From assembly GCF_003012815.1 (NCBI RefSeq), contig NZ_PXYJ01000001.1, positions 620,001 to 684,000 on the forward strand: a stretch of 64,000 bases of DNA, written 5' to 3'. The notes below the pieces were generated by a model that ran no database searches, had not been told where the DNA came from, and saw nothing but the letters and a program-made list of their open reading frames with translations. Of this stretch, positions 1 to 11,630 are shown one piece after another (the stretch's first letter is position 1; every line of letters begins with the position of its first letter). The stretch comes from Allosphingosinicella vermicomposti (GTDB lineage: Bacteria; Pseudomonadota; Alphaproteobacteria; Sphingomonadales; Sphingomonadaceae). Made by a program: the position numbers and the translations under genes.

Positions 1-391
1 CCGGTGGCACGGCGATGTAAAGCGTGCCGGAAATGATGCTGTGCGGATGAATATGCCCGCTATGCGTCGCGCCCGGCTTCATCACATTGACCCACAGACT
101 GTCGAGCTCGGGCTTCTTACCGCCAAGATCGAACGCGCATTCCGCCGCAAATGCCGCGACATGCCGGTTCAACAATTTGACAAGATCAGCAAAGCGCGGA
201 TCGCGCGCGGGCAAATCGTTTAGAGAGGCGTAGGAGGTATAGCCTCGATAGCCATGCGCCTTCGACCAGCGCCGCCCCGCTTCATCCTCCTGCGACAACG
301 CCAGACAGGCATCCTCCAATTCCTCCAAAAGACCGGGAGAGGCGAGGGCGCCTTCGTAAAAGCGGGTGGCGAAGAGAGATCGGGTAGTCAC
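1..391 (-). CDS. Putative 2OG-Fe(II) oxygenase (TIGR02466-like), 3' part missing
   Basis: The reading frame starts at a GTG (389-391) and runs off the left edge of the window, so only about 130 N-terminal residues are seen. The end of the visible part contains a stretch reading SLWVNVMKPG followed by HIHPHS and SGTLYIAVP, the hallmark of the TIGR02466 group of putative 2-oxoglutarate/Fe(II) dioxygenases, where the His-rich motif is expected to supply an iron ligand. The substrate is unknown for this group. The start is not certain: no strong ribosome site precedes the GTG. It is not in an obvious operon with the next gene, which ends in its own terminator. Confidence 0.7.
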   Translation of the reverse strand, partial: MTTRSLFATRFYEGALASPGLLEELEDACLALSQEDEAGRRWSKAHGYRGYTSYASLNDLPARDPRFADLVKLLNRHVAAFAAECAFDLGGKKPELDSLWVNVMKPGATHSGHIHPHSIISGTLYIAVPP

Positions 392-432
392 AGTGGCAGG
401 CGCTAAAGCACTTATTGCCGTCCGCAAATAAA

Positions 433-458
433 AAAGGAGGGGCAAAAGCCCCTCCTTT
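433..458 (-). terminator. Rho-independent terminator of the outer-membrane protein gene
   Basis: A 10-bp perfect stem (AAAGGAGGGG paired with CCCCTCCTTT) with a short loop is followed on the minus strand by a T-rich run (TTTTTTATTT). It sits about 20 bp past the stop codon of the beta-barrel gene at 479, which it should terminate. Confidence 0.85.
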
Positions 459-478
459 CCATCGATCTTGTAAAATGA

Positions 479-1075
479 TTAGAAGCGGAAGCCGAGCGAG
501 GCGGCCACCTGGTGGCGCGAAACGTCGGCTTCATAGTTCGAATAGCGATATTCGAGGCCGACATAGGTGTTGCCGGCAACTGCATATTGGCCGCCGACGC
601 CGACGCGGACGCCGTCAAGATTCGTGGATGCGCTGTCTGCTTCATCTTCGAAGTCATATGCGAACTTGATACGAGTATTGGTGTAGCCGATCTTGCCGTA
701 CAGGTTGAACTTGTCTGAAACGGCGGTGGTGACGCGGCCGCCGACATAGAGGTCGCGACCAAGAGACAGGCGCGCGAAATCGCCTTCTTCCTCGATTTCG
801 AAATCGGACGACGAGTCGGAGATTTCGGCGTCGACGCCAAGCGCGAGAGTGGGGCTGACTGCAAAGTCGTAGCCCAGGCCAACACCATAAACTATACCAT
901 CAAGCTTGATATCGAAATCGACCTCAACGTCTTCGCTGTCGAAAGTGCCCGTACCATCCTTCGGGCTGTCATAACCGATCACGCCTTCAACGCGAGCGCC
1001 AGTGATGTCGGCAGCAAAAGCGGAAGTGGAGGTGAGGGCTGCGACAGCAGCAGCAGTGATAAATGCGAATTTCAT
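479..1075 (-). CDS. Outer-membrane beta-barrel protein (opacity/OmpA-like barrel)
   Basis: A 198-residue secreted protein. The start chosen is the ATG at 1075, which begins a classic signal peptide (MKFAFITAAAVAAL, cleavage after SAFA) and has GGGGA about 8 bp upstream; the frame is open further upstream but without a better start. After the signal peptide come alternating short strands (for example FNLYGKIGYTNTRIKF and NTYVGLEYRYSNYEAD) and the last residue is Phe (ASLGFRF), as expected for an eight-stranded outer-membrane barrel inserted by the Bam machinery. Porin-like or adhesion roles are both possible. It is a single-gene unit with its own terminator. Confidence 0.8.
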   Translation of the reverse strand: MKFAFITAAAVAALTSTSAFAADITGARVEGVIGYDSPKDGTGTFDSEDVEVDFDIKLDGIVYGVGLGYDFAVSPTLALGVDAEISDSSSDFEIEEEGDFARLSLGRDLYVGGRVTTAVSDKFNLYGKIGYTNTRIKFAYDFEDEADSASTNLDGVRVGVGGQYAVAGNTYVGLEYRYSNYEADVSRHQVAASLGFRF

Positions 1076-1312
1076 AACAATATTCCCCATACTCTTCACG
1101 TGGCAAGATACATCCGGCCGGGAAATCTCCCGCCAGTTATGTTGTCTTGCCTGTGACCTTTGCAGGTTTAATTTAGGCACCGCTCAGTCGTGACTTGGCG
1201 ATGGCATGGCGGTTAACCATTGCGAGCTTGCTGTTAGCTGAACATTCTGGGCGCGCAACAACTTATTGTAACGAAGTCGCACCTGTTGCGTTTTTACAAC
1301 GGATCGACTTGG

Positions 1313-1882
1313 CTATCTCTGCTGGCGCGCCGCGACATTGCTCATGAAACGCGGATCGTCGCCTTGGGCCAGCCATTCGGCCTCTGCGGCGATCGCGCCA
1401 AGCATGTCGCTCAAATCATCCATTTCCGCCTTGGCATAATTGCCCAGTACGTGGCCTGTTACCCGATCCTTGTGCCCGGGATGACCAATGCCGATCCGCA
1501 CGCGGCGAAACGGATTGCCGATATGCTGTTCGGTGGAGCGCAGGCCGTTATGCCCTGCCGTGCCGGCGCCCGTCTTCACCTTCACCTTGAAGGGCGGGAG
1601 GTCGAGTTCGTCGTGGAAGACGGTGACGTCGCCCACCTCGGCCTTGAAGAAGCGCATCGCCTCGCCAACGGCCTGGCCGCTCTTGTTCATGAAGGTGGCG
1701 GGTTTCAGGAGCAGGATGCGTTGGCCCGCGATACGGCCTTGCTGGGCCCAGCCGTGGAAGGCGCGCTTGGGCGGCTCGAAGCCATGGACCTCGGCGATGG
1801 CGTCCATCACCATGAAGCCGACATTGTGCCGGTGGAGCGCATATTGCGCGCCGGGATTTCCGAGGCCGACCCAGATCTGCAT
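1313..1882 (-). CDS. pth: Peptidyl-tRNA hydrolase
   Basis: Releases peptides from peptidyl-tRNA dropped by ribosomes. The family signature WVGLGNPG is at the N-terminus, followed by HNVGFMVMD (catalytic His), FMNKSGQAV, VFHDELDLPP and GAGTAGHNGLRS, in the standard order. The ATG at 1882 gives 189 residues, the usual size; an in-frame ATG at 1924 would add 14 residues and cannot be excluded because neither has a well-spaced ribosome site. It lies directly downstream of rplY on the same strand, a pairing common in bacteria. Confidence 0.95.
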   Translation of the reverse strand: MQIWVGLGNPGAQYALHRHNVGFMVMDAIAEVHGFEPPKRAFHGWAQQGRIAGQRILLLKPATFMNKSGQAVGEAMRFFKAEVGDVTVFHDELDLPPFKVKVKTGAGTAGHNGLRSTEQHIGNPFRRVRIGIGHPGHKDRVTGHVLGNYAKAEMDDLSDMLGAIAAEAEWLAQGDDPRFMSNVAARQQR

Positions 1883-1977
1883 ATCTTTAACTGGCTCAAA
1901 CGGCAGTTCGGCGGAAGCGGGCATCTCCTCGCGAAGATCCCGCTCCCGCCGGAACGATGTCAGGAACCTGAAAAAGT

Positions 1978-2607
1978 TCAGGCTTCTTCGCCCGCCTCTT
2001 CGCCACCTTCGGCGGCTTCAGCGCCTTCGGCCGACTTGAGGCCGGACGGAGCAACGACCGTGGCGATCGTGAAATCGCGGTCGGTGATTGCGGGCGTCGC
2101 GCCCCTCGGCAGCTTCACCGCCGAAATATGGATCGAATCGCCAAGCTCGTAGCCGGACAGGTCGATAACCACATCGTCAGGGATCAAAGCCGCATCGACG
2201 ACGAGTTCGACATCGTGACGAACGATGTTCAGAACGCCGCCCTTCTTGAGGCCCGGCGACTTTTCTTCATTCTCGAAGCGCACGGGAACGGCGACCGTGA
2301 CGGTCGAATGTTCACCGATGCGGAAGAAGTCGACATGCAGGGGCCGGTCGGTGACCGGGTGGAACTGAACGTCCTTGGGAAGGGTGCGGATCGCCTTGCC
2401 GCCCACGTCGATCATCGCGACCGAGTTCATGAAGTGGCCGGTGTTCAACGCCTTGACCAGCACCTTCTCCTCGATGTGGATCGAGATCGGGTCTTCCTTG
2501 TTGCCGTAGATAACGGCGGGGACGCGGCCTTCACGACGCATGGCACGGGAGGCTCCCTTGCCAGCCCGTTCGCGCGTCTCGGCCGACAGCTGAAGCTGTT
2601 CGCTCAT
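1978..2607 (-). CDS. rplY: 50S ribosomal protein L25/general stress protein Ctc
   Basis: A 209-residue L25 of the long (Ctc) type: an N-terminal 5S rRNA-binding domain ([24 protein letters not shown]) and a C-terminal TL5 domain ending in an Ala/Glu/Gly-rich tail. The ATG at 2607 is preceded by AAAGG at good spacing; the frame is open 21 codons further upstream but without a convincing start. It is probably cotranscribed with pth, which begins about 95 bp downstream. Confidence 0.95.
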   Translation of the reverse strand: MSEQLQLSAETRERAGKGASRAMRREGRVPAVIYGNKEDPISIHIEEKVLVKALNTGHFMNSVAMIDVGGKAIRTLPKDVQFHPVTDRPLHVDFFRIGEHSTVTVAVPVRFENEEKSPGLKKGGVLNIVRHDVELVVDAALIPDDVVIDLSGYELGDSIHISAVKLPRGATPAITDRDFTIATVVAPSGLKSAEGAEAAEGGEEAGEEA

Positions 2608-2739
2608 GTGCATGCCTTTCGAAACAGATTGATAAACTTCCCGCCACGCCTCCAGGGATGACCATGGCACAGGAAGCGGCGCCTATAGGGGAGAGGACGG
2701 GGGAAGGCAAGAAATAAGCCCTTTCGATCCACCCAATCC

Positions 2740-2820
2740 GTCACCCCGGCGAAAGCCGGGGTCTCAGGACGAAAGAGGCGCCTTATTCGCCACCAGATTC
2801 CGGCCTTCGCTGGAATGACG
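2740..2820. repeat. REP-like paired palindrome, family A (CCGGCGAAAGCCGG)
   Basis: Two inverted copies of a CCGGCGAAAGCCGG-type palindrome separated by about 45 bp and bounded by GTCA and TGAC. Similar units are at 39807-39886, 40871-40949 and 61021-61100, always intergenic. Here it fills the gap between rplY and the GumN-like gene. It may act as an mRNA-stabilising hairpin or a partial terminator. Confidence 0.8.
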
Positions 2821-2830
2821 CGGGCACAGT

Positions 2831-3733
2831 TTACTGAACCCGCTCTACCTTGATCCCCTTCGCCTCGAGCATGCCCTGAACGGAGTCAGCTCCCGCCAGA
2901 TGCCCCGCGCCCACGGCGACCATCACCGTGCCAGGCTCGTCCATCCTCTTTTCGAGCCACTCCGCCCACGCCGCATTGCGCTTCGTCATCAACGCGGCGC
3001 GAAGGTCCGGCGACAGCGCGGTTTCATCATCGAACGTCCGTGCGATCGCATCGACATCACCCGCCGCCCAAGCGTCGAGCATCGCCTTGAACTGGGCATT
3101 GGCCGTCGCGCTATCCTCGATCGCGCTGGCGAGGAGGAGGCGCTGCGCCTCCTCCGGAAGTGTGTCGAAAAAGGCCAATTGCTGCTCGGGCGTTTCCAAC
3201 GCCACGTGCTTCTTGCCTTTATAGTTCGCCGTCAGGCTCTTTTCCGCGCCGATTTCCGGATCGAGGCCGAGCTTCTGGAACGCCCCCTGGATCAACGCCA
3301 AAGCCGCGGCCCAGCTCTCAAGCCGGTCGAGTGCCGGCGCGGGCAATCCACTCGTCGCCACCGCCTTATCAAGTGCTTCCTTCTTCTCCGCCGGAACTCG
3401 CTCGGCGAGCGGTGGCAGGCCAGGAGACACCGCCATCTTGCTCATCACCTGCGCCATCGCGGCGGGATCCTCCGGCAATATGATTTCCGTCACCAACGTG
3501 TCTGACGAAGCGATTGCCCGCTCCAGCGCCGGGCTACGCCATGCCAGTCCTTTGGGCAGCAGGTGCACGGTGCCGAAGAGATAGATGGTCGTGTCCTCGT
3601 CCGCGATCTTCCACAACGCCGGCTTGGCAACAGCGGGCGCTTCCGGCGCCTCCGCACTCGCGCAGGCGGCAAGGCTCAGCGCTACGCCCGAAAGGAAAGC
3701 ACGGCCCTTGCTGTGAAAACGGCTGAAATCCAC
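2831..3733 (-). CDS. TraB/GumN-family lipoprotein
   Basis: About 300 residues. The start chosen is the GTG at 3733, which has AGGAGA five bases upstream; the frame is open upstream to 3835 but that part overlaps glyQ. The N-terminus is a lipoprotein signal ([12 protein letters not shown], lipobox LAAC). The mature part begins [20 protein letters not shown], with the GTVHLLP motif of the TraB/GumN fold, and ends with a GAGHLAG motif. Members are predicted metal-dependent hydrolases or proteases of the cell envelope; the function here is unknown. It is divergent from glyQ and shares its short upstream region. Confidence 0.8.
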   Translation of the reverse strand: MDFSRFHSKGRAFLSGVALSLAACASAEAPEAPAVAKPALWKIADEDTTIYLFGTVHLLPKGLAWRSPALERAIASSDTLVTEIILPEDPAAMAQVMSKMAVSPGLPPLAERVPAEKKEALDKAVATSGLPAPALDRLESWAAALALIQGAFQKLGLDPEIGAEKSLTANYKGKKHVALETPEQQLAFFDTLPEEAQRLLLASAIEDSATANAQFKAMLDAWAAGDVDAIARTFDDETALSPDLRAALMTKRNAAWAEWLEKRMDEPGTVMVAVGAGHLAGADSVQGMLEAKGIKVERVQ

Positions 3734-3764
3734 GAATCTCTCCTGTCTGTTCCTTGACCGGACC

Positions 3765-4694
3765 ATGCCCCATGCGCCAAAGCGATGCGACCCACATTGT
3801 TGCAGATGCGAAGGCGAAAAATTGGGCGAGACCAAGCCACTCAGTTTCCAGGGCCTTATCCTGAAACTCCATGATTATTGGAGCGCGCAGGGCTGCGTGA
3901 TCCTCCAGCCTTATGACATGGAGATGGGCGCGGGCACTTTCCACCCCGCAACGACTCTGCGCGCGCTCGGCCCCAAACCGTGGAAGGCCGCCTACGTCCA
4001 GCCCTCGCGCCGCCCGACCGACGGCCGCTATGGCGAAAACCCGAACCGTCTCGGCCATTATTATCAATATCAGGTGGTGCTGAAGCCGAGCCCGCCCGAC
4101 CTGCAGCAACTCTATCTCGGCTCACTCGCCGCCATCGGCATCGATTTCACCAAGCACGATATCCGCTTCGTCGAGGACGATTGGGAAAGCCCGACGCTCG
4201 GTGCTTGGGGCCTTGGCTGGGAAGTCTGGTGCGACGGCATGGAAGTCACCCAATTCACCTATTTCCAGCAGGTTGGCGGCTATGATTGCAAGCCGGTGAC
4301 AGGCGAGCTCACCTACGGCCTCGAACGCCTGGCCATGTACATTCAGGGCGTCGACAACGTCTACGATCTCGCTTTCAATGATGAAGGCGTCACGTACGGC
4401 GACGTCTTCAAGGAAAACGAGGTCGAATTCAGCGGCTATCATTTCGAAGTCGCCGATACGGACAGCCTCTTCCGCCGCTTCAAGGACGCCGCCGAGGAAT
4501 GCACCCGCTGCATCGATGCGAAGCTGCCGCTCCCGGCCTATGACCAGGCGATCAAGGCCAGCCACATCTTCAACACGCTGCAGGCGAGGGGCGTCATCTC
4601 CGTCGCCGAACGCCAGGCCTATATCGGCCGCGTCCGCGATTTGGCGAAAGGCGCCTGTGCAGCGTGGATGGAAAAGAACGGATGGGACGCGTGA
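3765..4694 (+). CDS. glyQ: Glycine-tRNA ligase alpha subunit
   Basis: Catalytic subunit of the heterotetrameric (alpha2-beta2) glycyl-tRNA synthetase. It shows the diagnostic run [14 protein letters not shown], then [37 protein letters not shown] and [14 protein letters not shown] (class II motifs). The ATG at 3765 gives 309 residues; the first ~19 codons are unlike the family, and a TTG at 3822 with GAAGGCG upstream would give a more typical 290-residue protein. Its partner glyS follows after a 114-bp spacer that holds a REP element. Confidence 0.95.
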   Translation: MPHAPKRCDPHCCRCEGEKLGETKPLSFQGLILKLHDYWSAQGCVILQPYDMEMGAGTFHPATTLRALGPKPWKAAYVQPSRRPTDGRYGENPNRLGHYYQYQVVLKPSPPDLQQLYLGSLAAIGIDFTKHDIRFVEDDWESPTLGAWGLGWEVWCDGMEVTQFTYFQQVGGYDCKPVTGELTYGLERLAMYIQGVDNVYDLAFNDEGVTYGDVFKENEVEFSGYHFEVADTDSLFRRFKDAAEECTRCIDAKLPLPAYDQAIKASHIFNTLQARGVISVAERQAYIGRVRDLAKGACAAWMEKNGWDA

Positions 4695-4708
4695 TGGTGT
4701 ATTCTAAC

Positions 4709-4790
4709 GTCACCCTGAACTTGTTTCAGGGTCCATCTATGGGCATCGAGATGTCACCGGCATGGATGCTGAAACAAGTTCAGCATGACG
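4709..4790. repeat. REP-like paired palindrome, family B (between glyQ and glyS)
   Basis: CCTGAACTTGTTTCAGG and, inverted about 50 bp later, GCTGAAACAAGTTCAGC, bounded by GTCA and TGACG. It occupies most of the glyQ-glyS spacer and would form stable hairpins in the glyQS mRNA. Confidence 0.8.
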
Positions 4791-4808
4791 TAGTGGGAGG
4801 AGTGGCAC

Positions 4809-7334
4809 ATGCCTGATTTCCTCCTCGAACTCCTCTCCGAAGAAATCCCCGCCCGCATGCAGGCGAAGGCGAAGAAGGATCTCGCATCCCTCTTCGAAGC
4901 CGAACTCGCCAAATCGGGCCTGAAGGCGGAGGGGATCGAGACCCTCTCCACCCCCCGCCGCCTGACGCTGATCGCGCGCAATCTTCCCACGGAAACCGCC
5001 GCCGTCAGCGAGGAACTGAAGGGGCCCCGCACCAGCGCCCCGCCGCAGGCGCTCGAAGGCTTCCTGCGCAAGACCGGCCTCACCCAGGACCAGCTCGTCG
5101 ACCGGGACGGCACTTACTTCGCCGTCATCGACAAGCCCGGCCAAGCCACGGAGGATGTTCTCGCTGAGGCTGTCCCCGCCATCATCCGCGCCTTCCCCTG
5201 GCCCAAATCGATGCGCTGGGGCGCCGCCTCGCTCTCGACCGAAAGCCCGCGCTGGGTGCGTCCGCTGCAGGGCATCGTCGCTTTGCTCGGTGAAGAAATC
5301 GTCGATTTCGAAGTCGCAGGGATAAGCGCGGGCGCCGCCACCGTCGGCCATCGCTTCCACCATCCGGGCCAGATCACCATCGGCAGCGCCAACGATTATG
5401 CCGAAAAGCTCCGCGCCTGCCATGTCATTGTCGATCCCAAGGAGCGCCAGCAGATCATCCGCGACGGCGCCGCCAAGGCCGCCAGCGATGCGGGCCTGAC
5501 CTTGGTTGAAGATGAAGGCTTGGTCGCCGAAAATGCCGGCCTCACCGAATGGCCGGTGCCTCTATTGGGGTCGTTCGATCCGAGCTTCCTCGAAGTTCCG
5601 CCAGAGGTGATTCAGCTCACCATGCGGACCAACCAGAAATATTTCGCGGTCGAAAATCCTCCCCGGCACGGGGAGGGGGACCAGCCGAAGGCTGGTGGAG
5701 GGGCTGGCACGGACCTCGCGCCCGCCTTCATCTGCACCGCCAATATCGACGCGGCAGACGGTGGTGCCTCCATCGTCGCAGGCAACGAAAAGGTGCTGGC
5801 CGCGCGCCTGTCGGACGCGAAGTTCTTCTGGGAACAGGATCTCAAGATCCCGCTGGAAAAGCAGGCGGAGAAACTCAGCCAGATCGTCTTCCACGAAAAG
5901 CTCGGCACCATCGCCGACAAAGTCGATCGCGTCGCCAAACTCGCCAGATGGCTGGTGGAAGAGGGGATCGTAAAGCCCTCTCCCCTTCAGGGGAGAGGGT
6001 TGGGAGAGGGGGAATCAAAGCCTTCTCCGCTGCCACCCAGCGAACCCACAGATCGCCCCCTCTCTCCAACTCTCTCCCCTGAAGGGGAGAGAGAGCTTTT
6101 GGCCCAACAAGCCGAAACCGCCGCCCGCCTCTGCAAGGCCGATCTCGTCACCGGCATGGTCGGCGAATTCCCCGAACTGCAGGGCCTGATCGGCGGCTAC
6201 CTCGCCCGCGCCCAGGGTCAGCCGCAAGCCGTCGCCGACGCCATCCGCGACCATTACAAGCCGGTCGGCCAAGGCGACGAAGTCCCCACCGCCCCGGTCA
6301 CGGTGGCGGTGAGCTTGGCGGATAAGTTAGATACGATCTTTGGATTCTTTGTGGTTAGAGAAAGCCCGTCTGGCTCCAGAGATCCCTACGCTCTCCGCCG
6401 GGCAGCGTTGGCGGTGGCTGCCCTAACCTTAAAAAATGATCTTCGTTACAATTTAAGTGCTGCCCTTGGAGAGCTTCATCAAGCCTATGCAGATATGATT
6501 GTAATGGCTTCCCGACTATATAGAGCGCCCGTTGAAGAGAATGTTGAATTTCTCGAGGAGCTGACACGGTTAGCGGAATTCGCAAAGAATGAAGGCCTGA
6601 ACACAGTTCTCAAGGCCTTAGAAGGACTTTCTCCCGAGCCAAGAAAGCCGTTTAGATTCACTGACCTTGAGAAGTTTTTGCTGGAAAATGCGACGAATGC
6701 TCAGCGAAGCGTGCCTGAGTTTGCAGCCGACCGTCTCAAAGTCCAGCAACGTGAGGCAGGCGTCCGCCACGATCTCATCGACGCGGTGTTCGCGCTCGGC
6801 GGCGAGGACGATCTCGTCCGGTTGCTCGCACGGGTGAAGGCGTTGCAATCCTTCGTCGAGACAGGCGAGGGGACCGACCTTCTCGCGGGCTACAAACGCG
6901 CGGCCAATATCCTGAAGAAGGAAGGCTGGACCGGCGCCGAGGCTCTGGTCGCCGCGGACAGCCAGGGCATCCCGCAGACGGGCGAGGAAGACCCGCTCGT
7001 GCTGGTCGAGGAACCGGGCGTCGCGGAAGCGATCGCCGAAATGGCGCACCACCATCCGAAAAAAGAGCTGTCCTACACGCCCGAAAAGGAAGAGGCTGAC
7101 CTCATCGCCGCACTCGACGCCGCCGAGCCCAAGGCCAAGGCCGCGATCGATGCGGAGGATTTCGAAGGCGCGATGGCGGCGCTGGCGAGCCTCCGCGCGC
7201 CGGTCGATGCGTTCTTTGACAAGGTCACGGTCAACGATCCCGACCCCGCGAAGCGCGAGGCGAGGCTGAACCTCCTCGCCCGGATGCGCGACGCGGTCCA
7301 CGCGGTCGCGGACTTCTCCAAAATAGAAGGCTGA
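4809..7334 (+). CDS. glyS: Glycine-tRNA ligase beta subunit, enlarged by in-frame REP insertions and an AT-rich segment
   Basis: Starts MPDFLLELLSEEIPARMQ as expected and ends in the C-terminal anticodon-binding part with LREP-like SLRAPVDAFFDKV. At 841 residues it is well over the usual ~690-720. Three regions explain the excess. Residues ~283-299 are encoded by a palindrome (5657-5704). Residues ~390-430, rich in Pro/Ser/Gly/Glu, are encoded by a pair of CTCCCCTTCAGGGGAG palindromes (5976-6095). Residues ~504-647 (6318-6750) are encoded by visibly AT-richer DNA with different codon use and include roughly 60 residues more than the family normally has there. The frame stays open throughout, so the protein is probably made and active; flanking conserved blocks (DKLDTIFGFF, GSRDPYALRRAAL, RHDLIDAVFALG, YKRAANIL) are intact. 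Confidence 0.93.
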   Translation: MPDFLLELLSEEIPARMQAKAKKDLASLFEAELAKSGLKAEGIETLSTPRRLTLIARNLPTETAAVSEELKGPRTSAPPQALEGFLRKTGLTQDQLVDRDGTYFAVIDKPGQATEDVLAEAVPAIIRAFPWPKSMRWGAASLSTESPRWVRPLQGIVALLGEEIVDFEVAGISAGAATVGHRFHHPGQITIGSANDYAEKLRACHVIVDPKERQQIIRDGAAKAASDAGLTLVEDEGLVAENAGLTEWPVPLLGSFDPSFLEVPPEVIQLTMRTNQKYFAVENPPRHGEGDQPKAGGGAGTDLAPAFICTANIDAADGGASIVAGNEKVLAARLSDAKFFWEQDLKIPLEKQAEKLSQIVFHEKLGTIADKVDRVAKLARWLVEEGIVKPSPLQGRGLGEGESKPSPLPPSEPTDRPLSPTLSPEGERELLAQQAETAARLCKADLVTGMVGEFPELQGLIGGYLARAQGQPQAVADAIRDHYKPVGQGDEVPTAPVTVAVSLADKLDTIFGFFVVRESPSGSRDPYALRRAALAVAALTLKNDLRYNLSAALGELHQAYADMIVMASRLYRAPVEENVEFLEELTRLAEFAKNEGLNTVLKALEGLSPEPRKPFRFTDLEKFLLENATNAQRSVPEFAADRLKVQQREAGVRHDLIDAVFALGGEDDLVRLLARVKALQSFVETGEGTDLLAGYKRAANILKKEGWTGAEALVAADSQGIPQTGEEDPLVLVEEPGVAEAIAEMAHHHPKKELSYTPEKEEADLIAALDAAEPKAKAAIDAEDFEGAMAALASLRAPVDAFFDKVTVNDPDPAKREARLNLLARMRDAVHAVADFSKIEG
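5657..5704. repeat. Palindromic element inside glyS, family G
   Basis: CCTCCCCGGCACGGGGAGG followed by ACCAGCCGAAGGCTGGT and GGAGGGG: nested palindromes typical of intergenic alphaproteobacterial repeats. Here it is read in frame as NPPRHGEGDQPKAGGGAG within GlyS, just after the conserved TNQKYFAV motif. Confidence 0.75.
5976..6095. repeat. Pair of REP palindromes inside glyS, family E
   Basis: CCTCTCCCCTTCAGGGGAGAGG and, inverted about 60 bp on, CTCTCCCCTGAAGGGGAGAG. The same palindrome type is intergenic at 7401-7424 and 7486-7507. The element is translated in frame into a Pro/Ser/Gly/Glu-rich linker of about 40 residues. Confidence 0.8.
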
Positions 7335-7400
7335 GGAGCGAGGTTGATGAAATGTTGCCAGAGCATCAATTTCATCAACTTCTCCTCGATGGCATCCCAC

Positions 7401-7585
7401 CTCCCCTCCCTTTCAAGGGAGGGGATCGAGGAGTGGGTGCGCGGTGTCAGCCGCGCCTTTCTTTCTACCACCGCCCCACCCCCAGCCCCTCCCCTGAAGG
7501 GGAGGAGAGTCCAATCCCAGTGCTCCTGCGAAAGCAGGAGCCCAGCGGCTCAGTCGGTGCGGCTGGACTCCTGCTTTCGCAGGGG
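7401..7585. repeat. Cluster of REP palindromes (families E and F) filling the glyS-ppdK spacer
   Basis: This 322-bp spacer holds no gene that I can support. It contains CTCCCCTCCCTTTCAAGGGAGGGG at its left, CCCCTCCCCTGAAGGGGAGG in the middle, and a paired palindrome CTCCTGCGAAAGCAGGAG ... CTCCTGCTTTCGCAGG at 7521-7585. The last arms probably form a cruciform or hairpin between glyS and ppdK transcripts. Confidence 0.75.
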
Positions 7586-7656
7586 AACAATAAAGAAGCG
7601 TCCGCATTCCGCCTTCGCCGTCCGGCCCGCAACCTTCCCATCGGAGAAACCCTGAA

Positions 7657-10331
<2,675 letters not shown>

Positions 10332-10335
<4 letters not shown>

Positions 10336-10577
10336 AGCCTGCGATCCTCATCGTGGCGGGGCGGGGGAGCCTTGGCCGCACTGTGCCGTAGCGAGTCCAG
10401 CTCGCGGGCCTCACGGTGGAGCCGGGCATTCTCCTGCTCCGCTGCCTCCCGCCGCGCCACCTCATCGCGATAGCGCCGTTTCCACTTACCCCCTGCCAGG
10501 AAGGCCATGCCGATGAACAGGCCGAGCAGGAAGACAAGGATCAGGATGACCCACTCGGTAATCGTGAAGGCGATCAT
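10332..10577 (-). CDS. Small single-pass membrane protein with coiled-coil tail
   Basis: An 81-residue protein. The ATG at 10577 has GGAGA at proper spacing. One N-terminal transmembrane helix (EWVILILVFLLGLFIGMAFL) is followed by a basic stretch (KWKRRYRDEV) and an Arg/Glu-rich helix likely to form a coiled coil in the cytoplasm. No family is recognised. It is convergent with ppdK, the stop codons overlapping by three bases, and lies just upstream of tadC's stop on the other side, so it could be the last or an independent gene near the pilus operon. Confidence 0.6.
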
Positions 10578-10636
10578 GGCGCATCTCCGGGGTAGCTTAC
10601 GTGCCCGGAACAATCATCAAATCTGCGCTCGGTTCC

Positions 10637-11629
10637 CTATTTGTTGAGGAAGCCGTCGGAGATGGCGCAGGCCGCCGGGCCCAGGATCACGATGAACAGC
10701 ACCGGCAGGATGAACAGGATCAGCGGCACCGTCATGATCGCGGGAAGCCGCGCAGCCTTTTCTTCCGCCCGCATCATGCGTTCGTTGCGGAATTCGGCCG
10801 ATAGCACGCGTAAAGCCGACGCGAGGGGCGTGCCGTATTTCTCGGTCTGGATCATCGTCGTAACGACGCCGCGAATGGCGTCGAGATCGATACGGTTGGC
10901 GAGGTTTTCGAATGCCTGACGCCGCTCGGTCAGGAAGCCCAGCTCGATCGAAGTCAATCCGAACTCGTCGCCTAGCTCCGGATAAGCTTTGCCAAGTTCG
11001 CGGGCGACGCGGGCAAAAGCCGCATCGACGGTCAACCCGGCTTCCGCGCAGATGACGAGGAGGTCGAGCGCGTCGGGAAGGCCTTTGCGGATCGCTTCGC
11101 TACGCTTGGTGATCTTGTTTTTGAGGAAGATGTCCGGCGCCTTGTAGCTGCCGACGAGCGATCCGGCGACCAGCGCATATTTCTTGAGGCCGCTCCAGTC
11201 CGGAAACCAGTCCAGCAAATAGACGCCGATCACTGCCGTGCCGCCGATCACGATCGGCAGAACGAGGCGCGCAAAGATGACGACAAAGGCAAGATCCTTG
11301 GAACGGATGCCCGCCTGAAGCAGGCTGCGCTGCGCCTTTTCGACTTGCTCGTCCTGAAGCACTTTCAGGGAAGAGAGGAGGGTGCGAACCTTGTCGGCCG
11401 CTTCGTTGCGATTGGTGATCTTCTTGCGGCGCTTGGAGGTGGAGGCAATGATGCCCGCCTTCAGCTGCTCGCGGCGCTCGTTCAGCGCCTTGACGCGCTT
11501 CGCCATCGGATCGCGCACCGTTGTCGCGGCATAGACGGCGACGAGCACGGCGAATGTGGCCACGGCGGACAATGCCGTGGCGATCATCATGACATCGACG
11601 CCTAAAACTGTCGGGTTAGCCGGTGCCAT
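10637..11629 (-). CDS. tadC: Tight adherence pilus inner-membrane protein TadC
   Basis: Second of the two GspF-like platform proteins of the Tad/Flp pilus. 330 residues with transmembrane helices near the N-terminus, at about residues 115-150 and at the C-terminus (IMTVPLILFILPVLFIVILGP). The T2SSF domain is seen as LPDALDLLVICAEAGLTVDAAFARVARELG and LANRIDLDAIRGVVTTMIQTEKYGTPLA. It starts 1 bp after the tadB stop, indicating tight coupling, and is the last gene of the seven-gene pilus operon. Confidence 0.9.
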   Translation of the reverse strand: MAPANPTVLGVDVMMIATALSAVATFAVLVAVYAATTVRDPMAKRVKALNERREQLKAGIIASTSKRRKKITNRNEAADKVRTLLSSLKVLQDEQVEKAQRSLLQAGIRSKDLAFVVIFARLVLPIVIGGTAVIGVYLLDWFPDWSGLKKYALVAGSLVGSYKAPDIFLKNKITKRSEAIRKGLPDALDLLVICAEAGLTVDAAFARVARELGKAYPELGDEFGLTSIELGFLTERRQAFENLANRIDLDAIRGVVTTMIQTEKYGTPLASALRVLSAEFRNERMMRAEEKAARLPAIMTVPLILFILPVLFIVILGPAACAISDGFLNK

Positions 11630-11630
11630 A

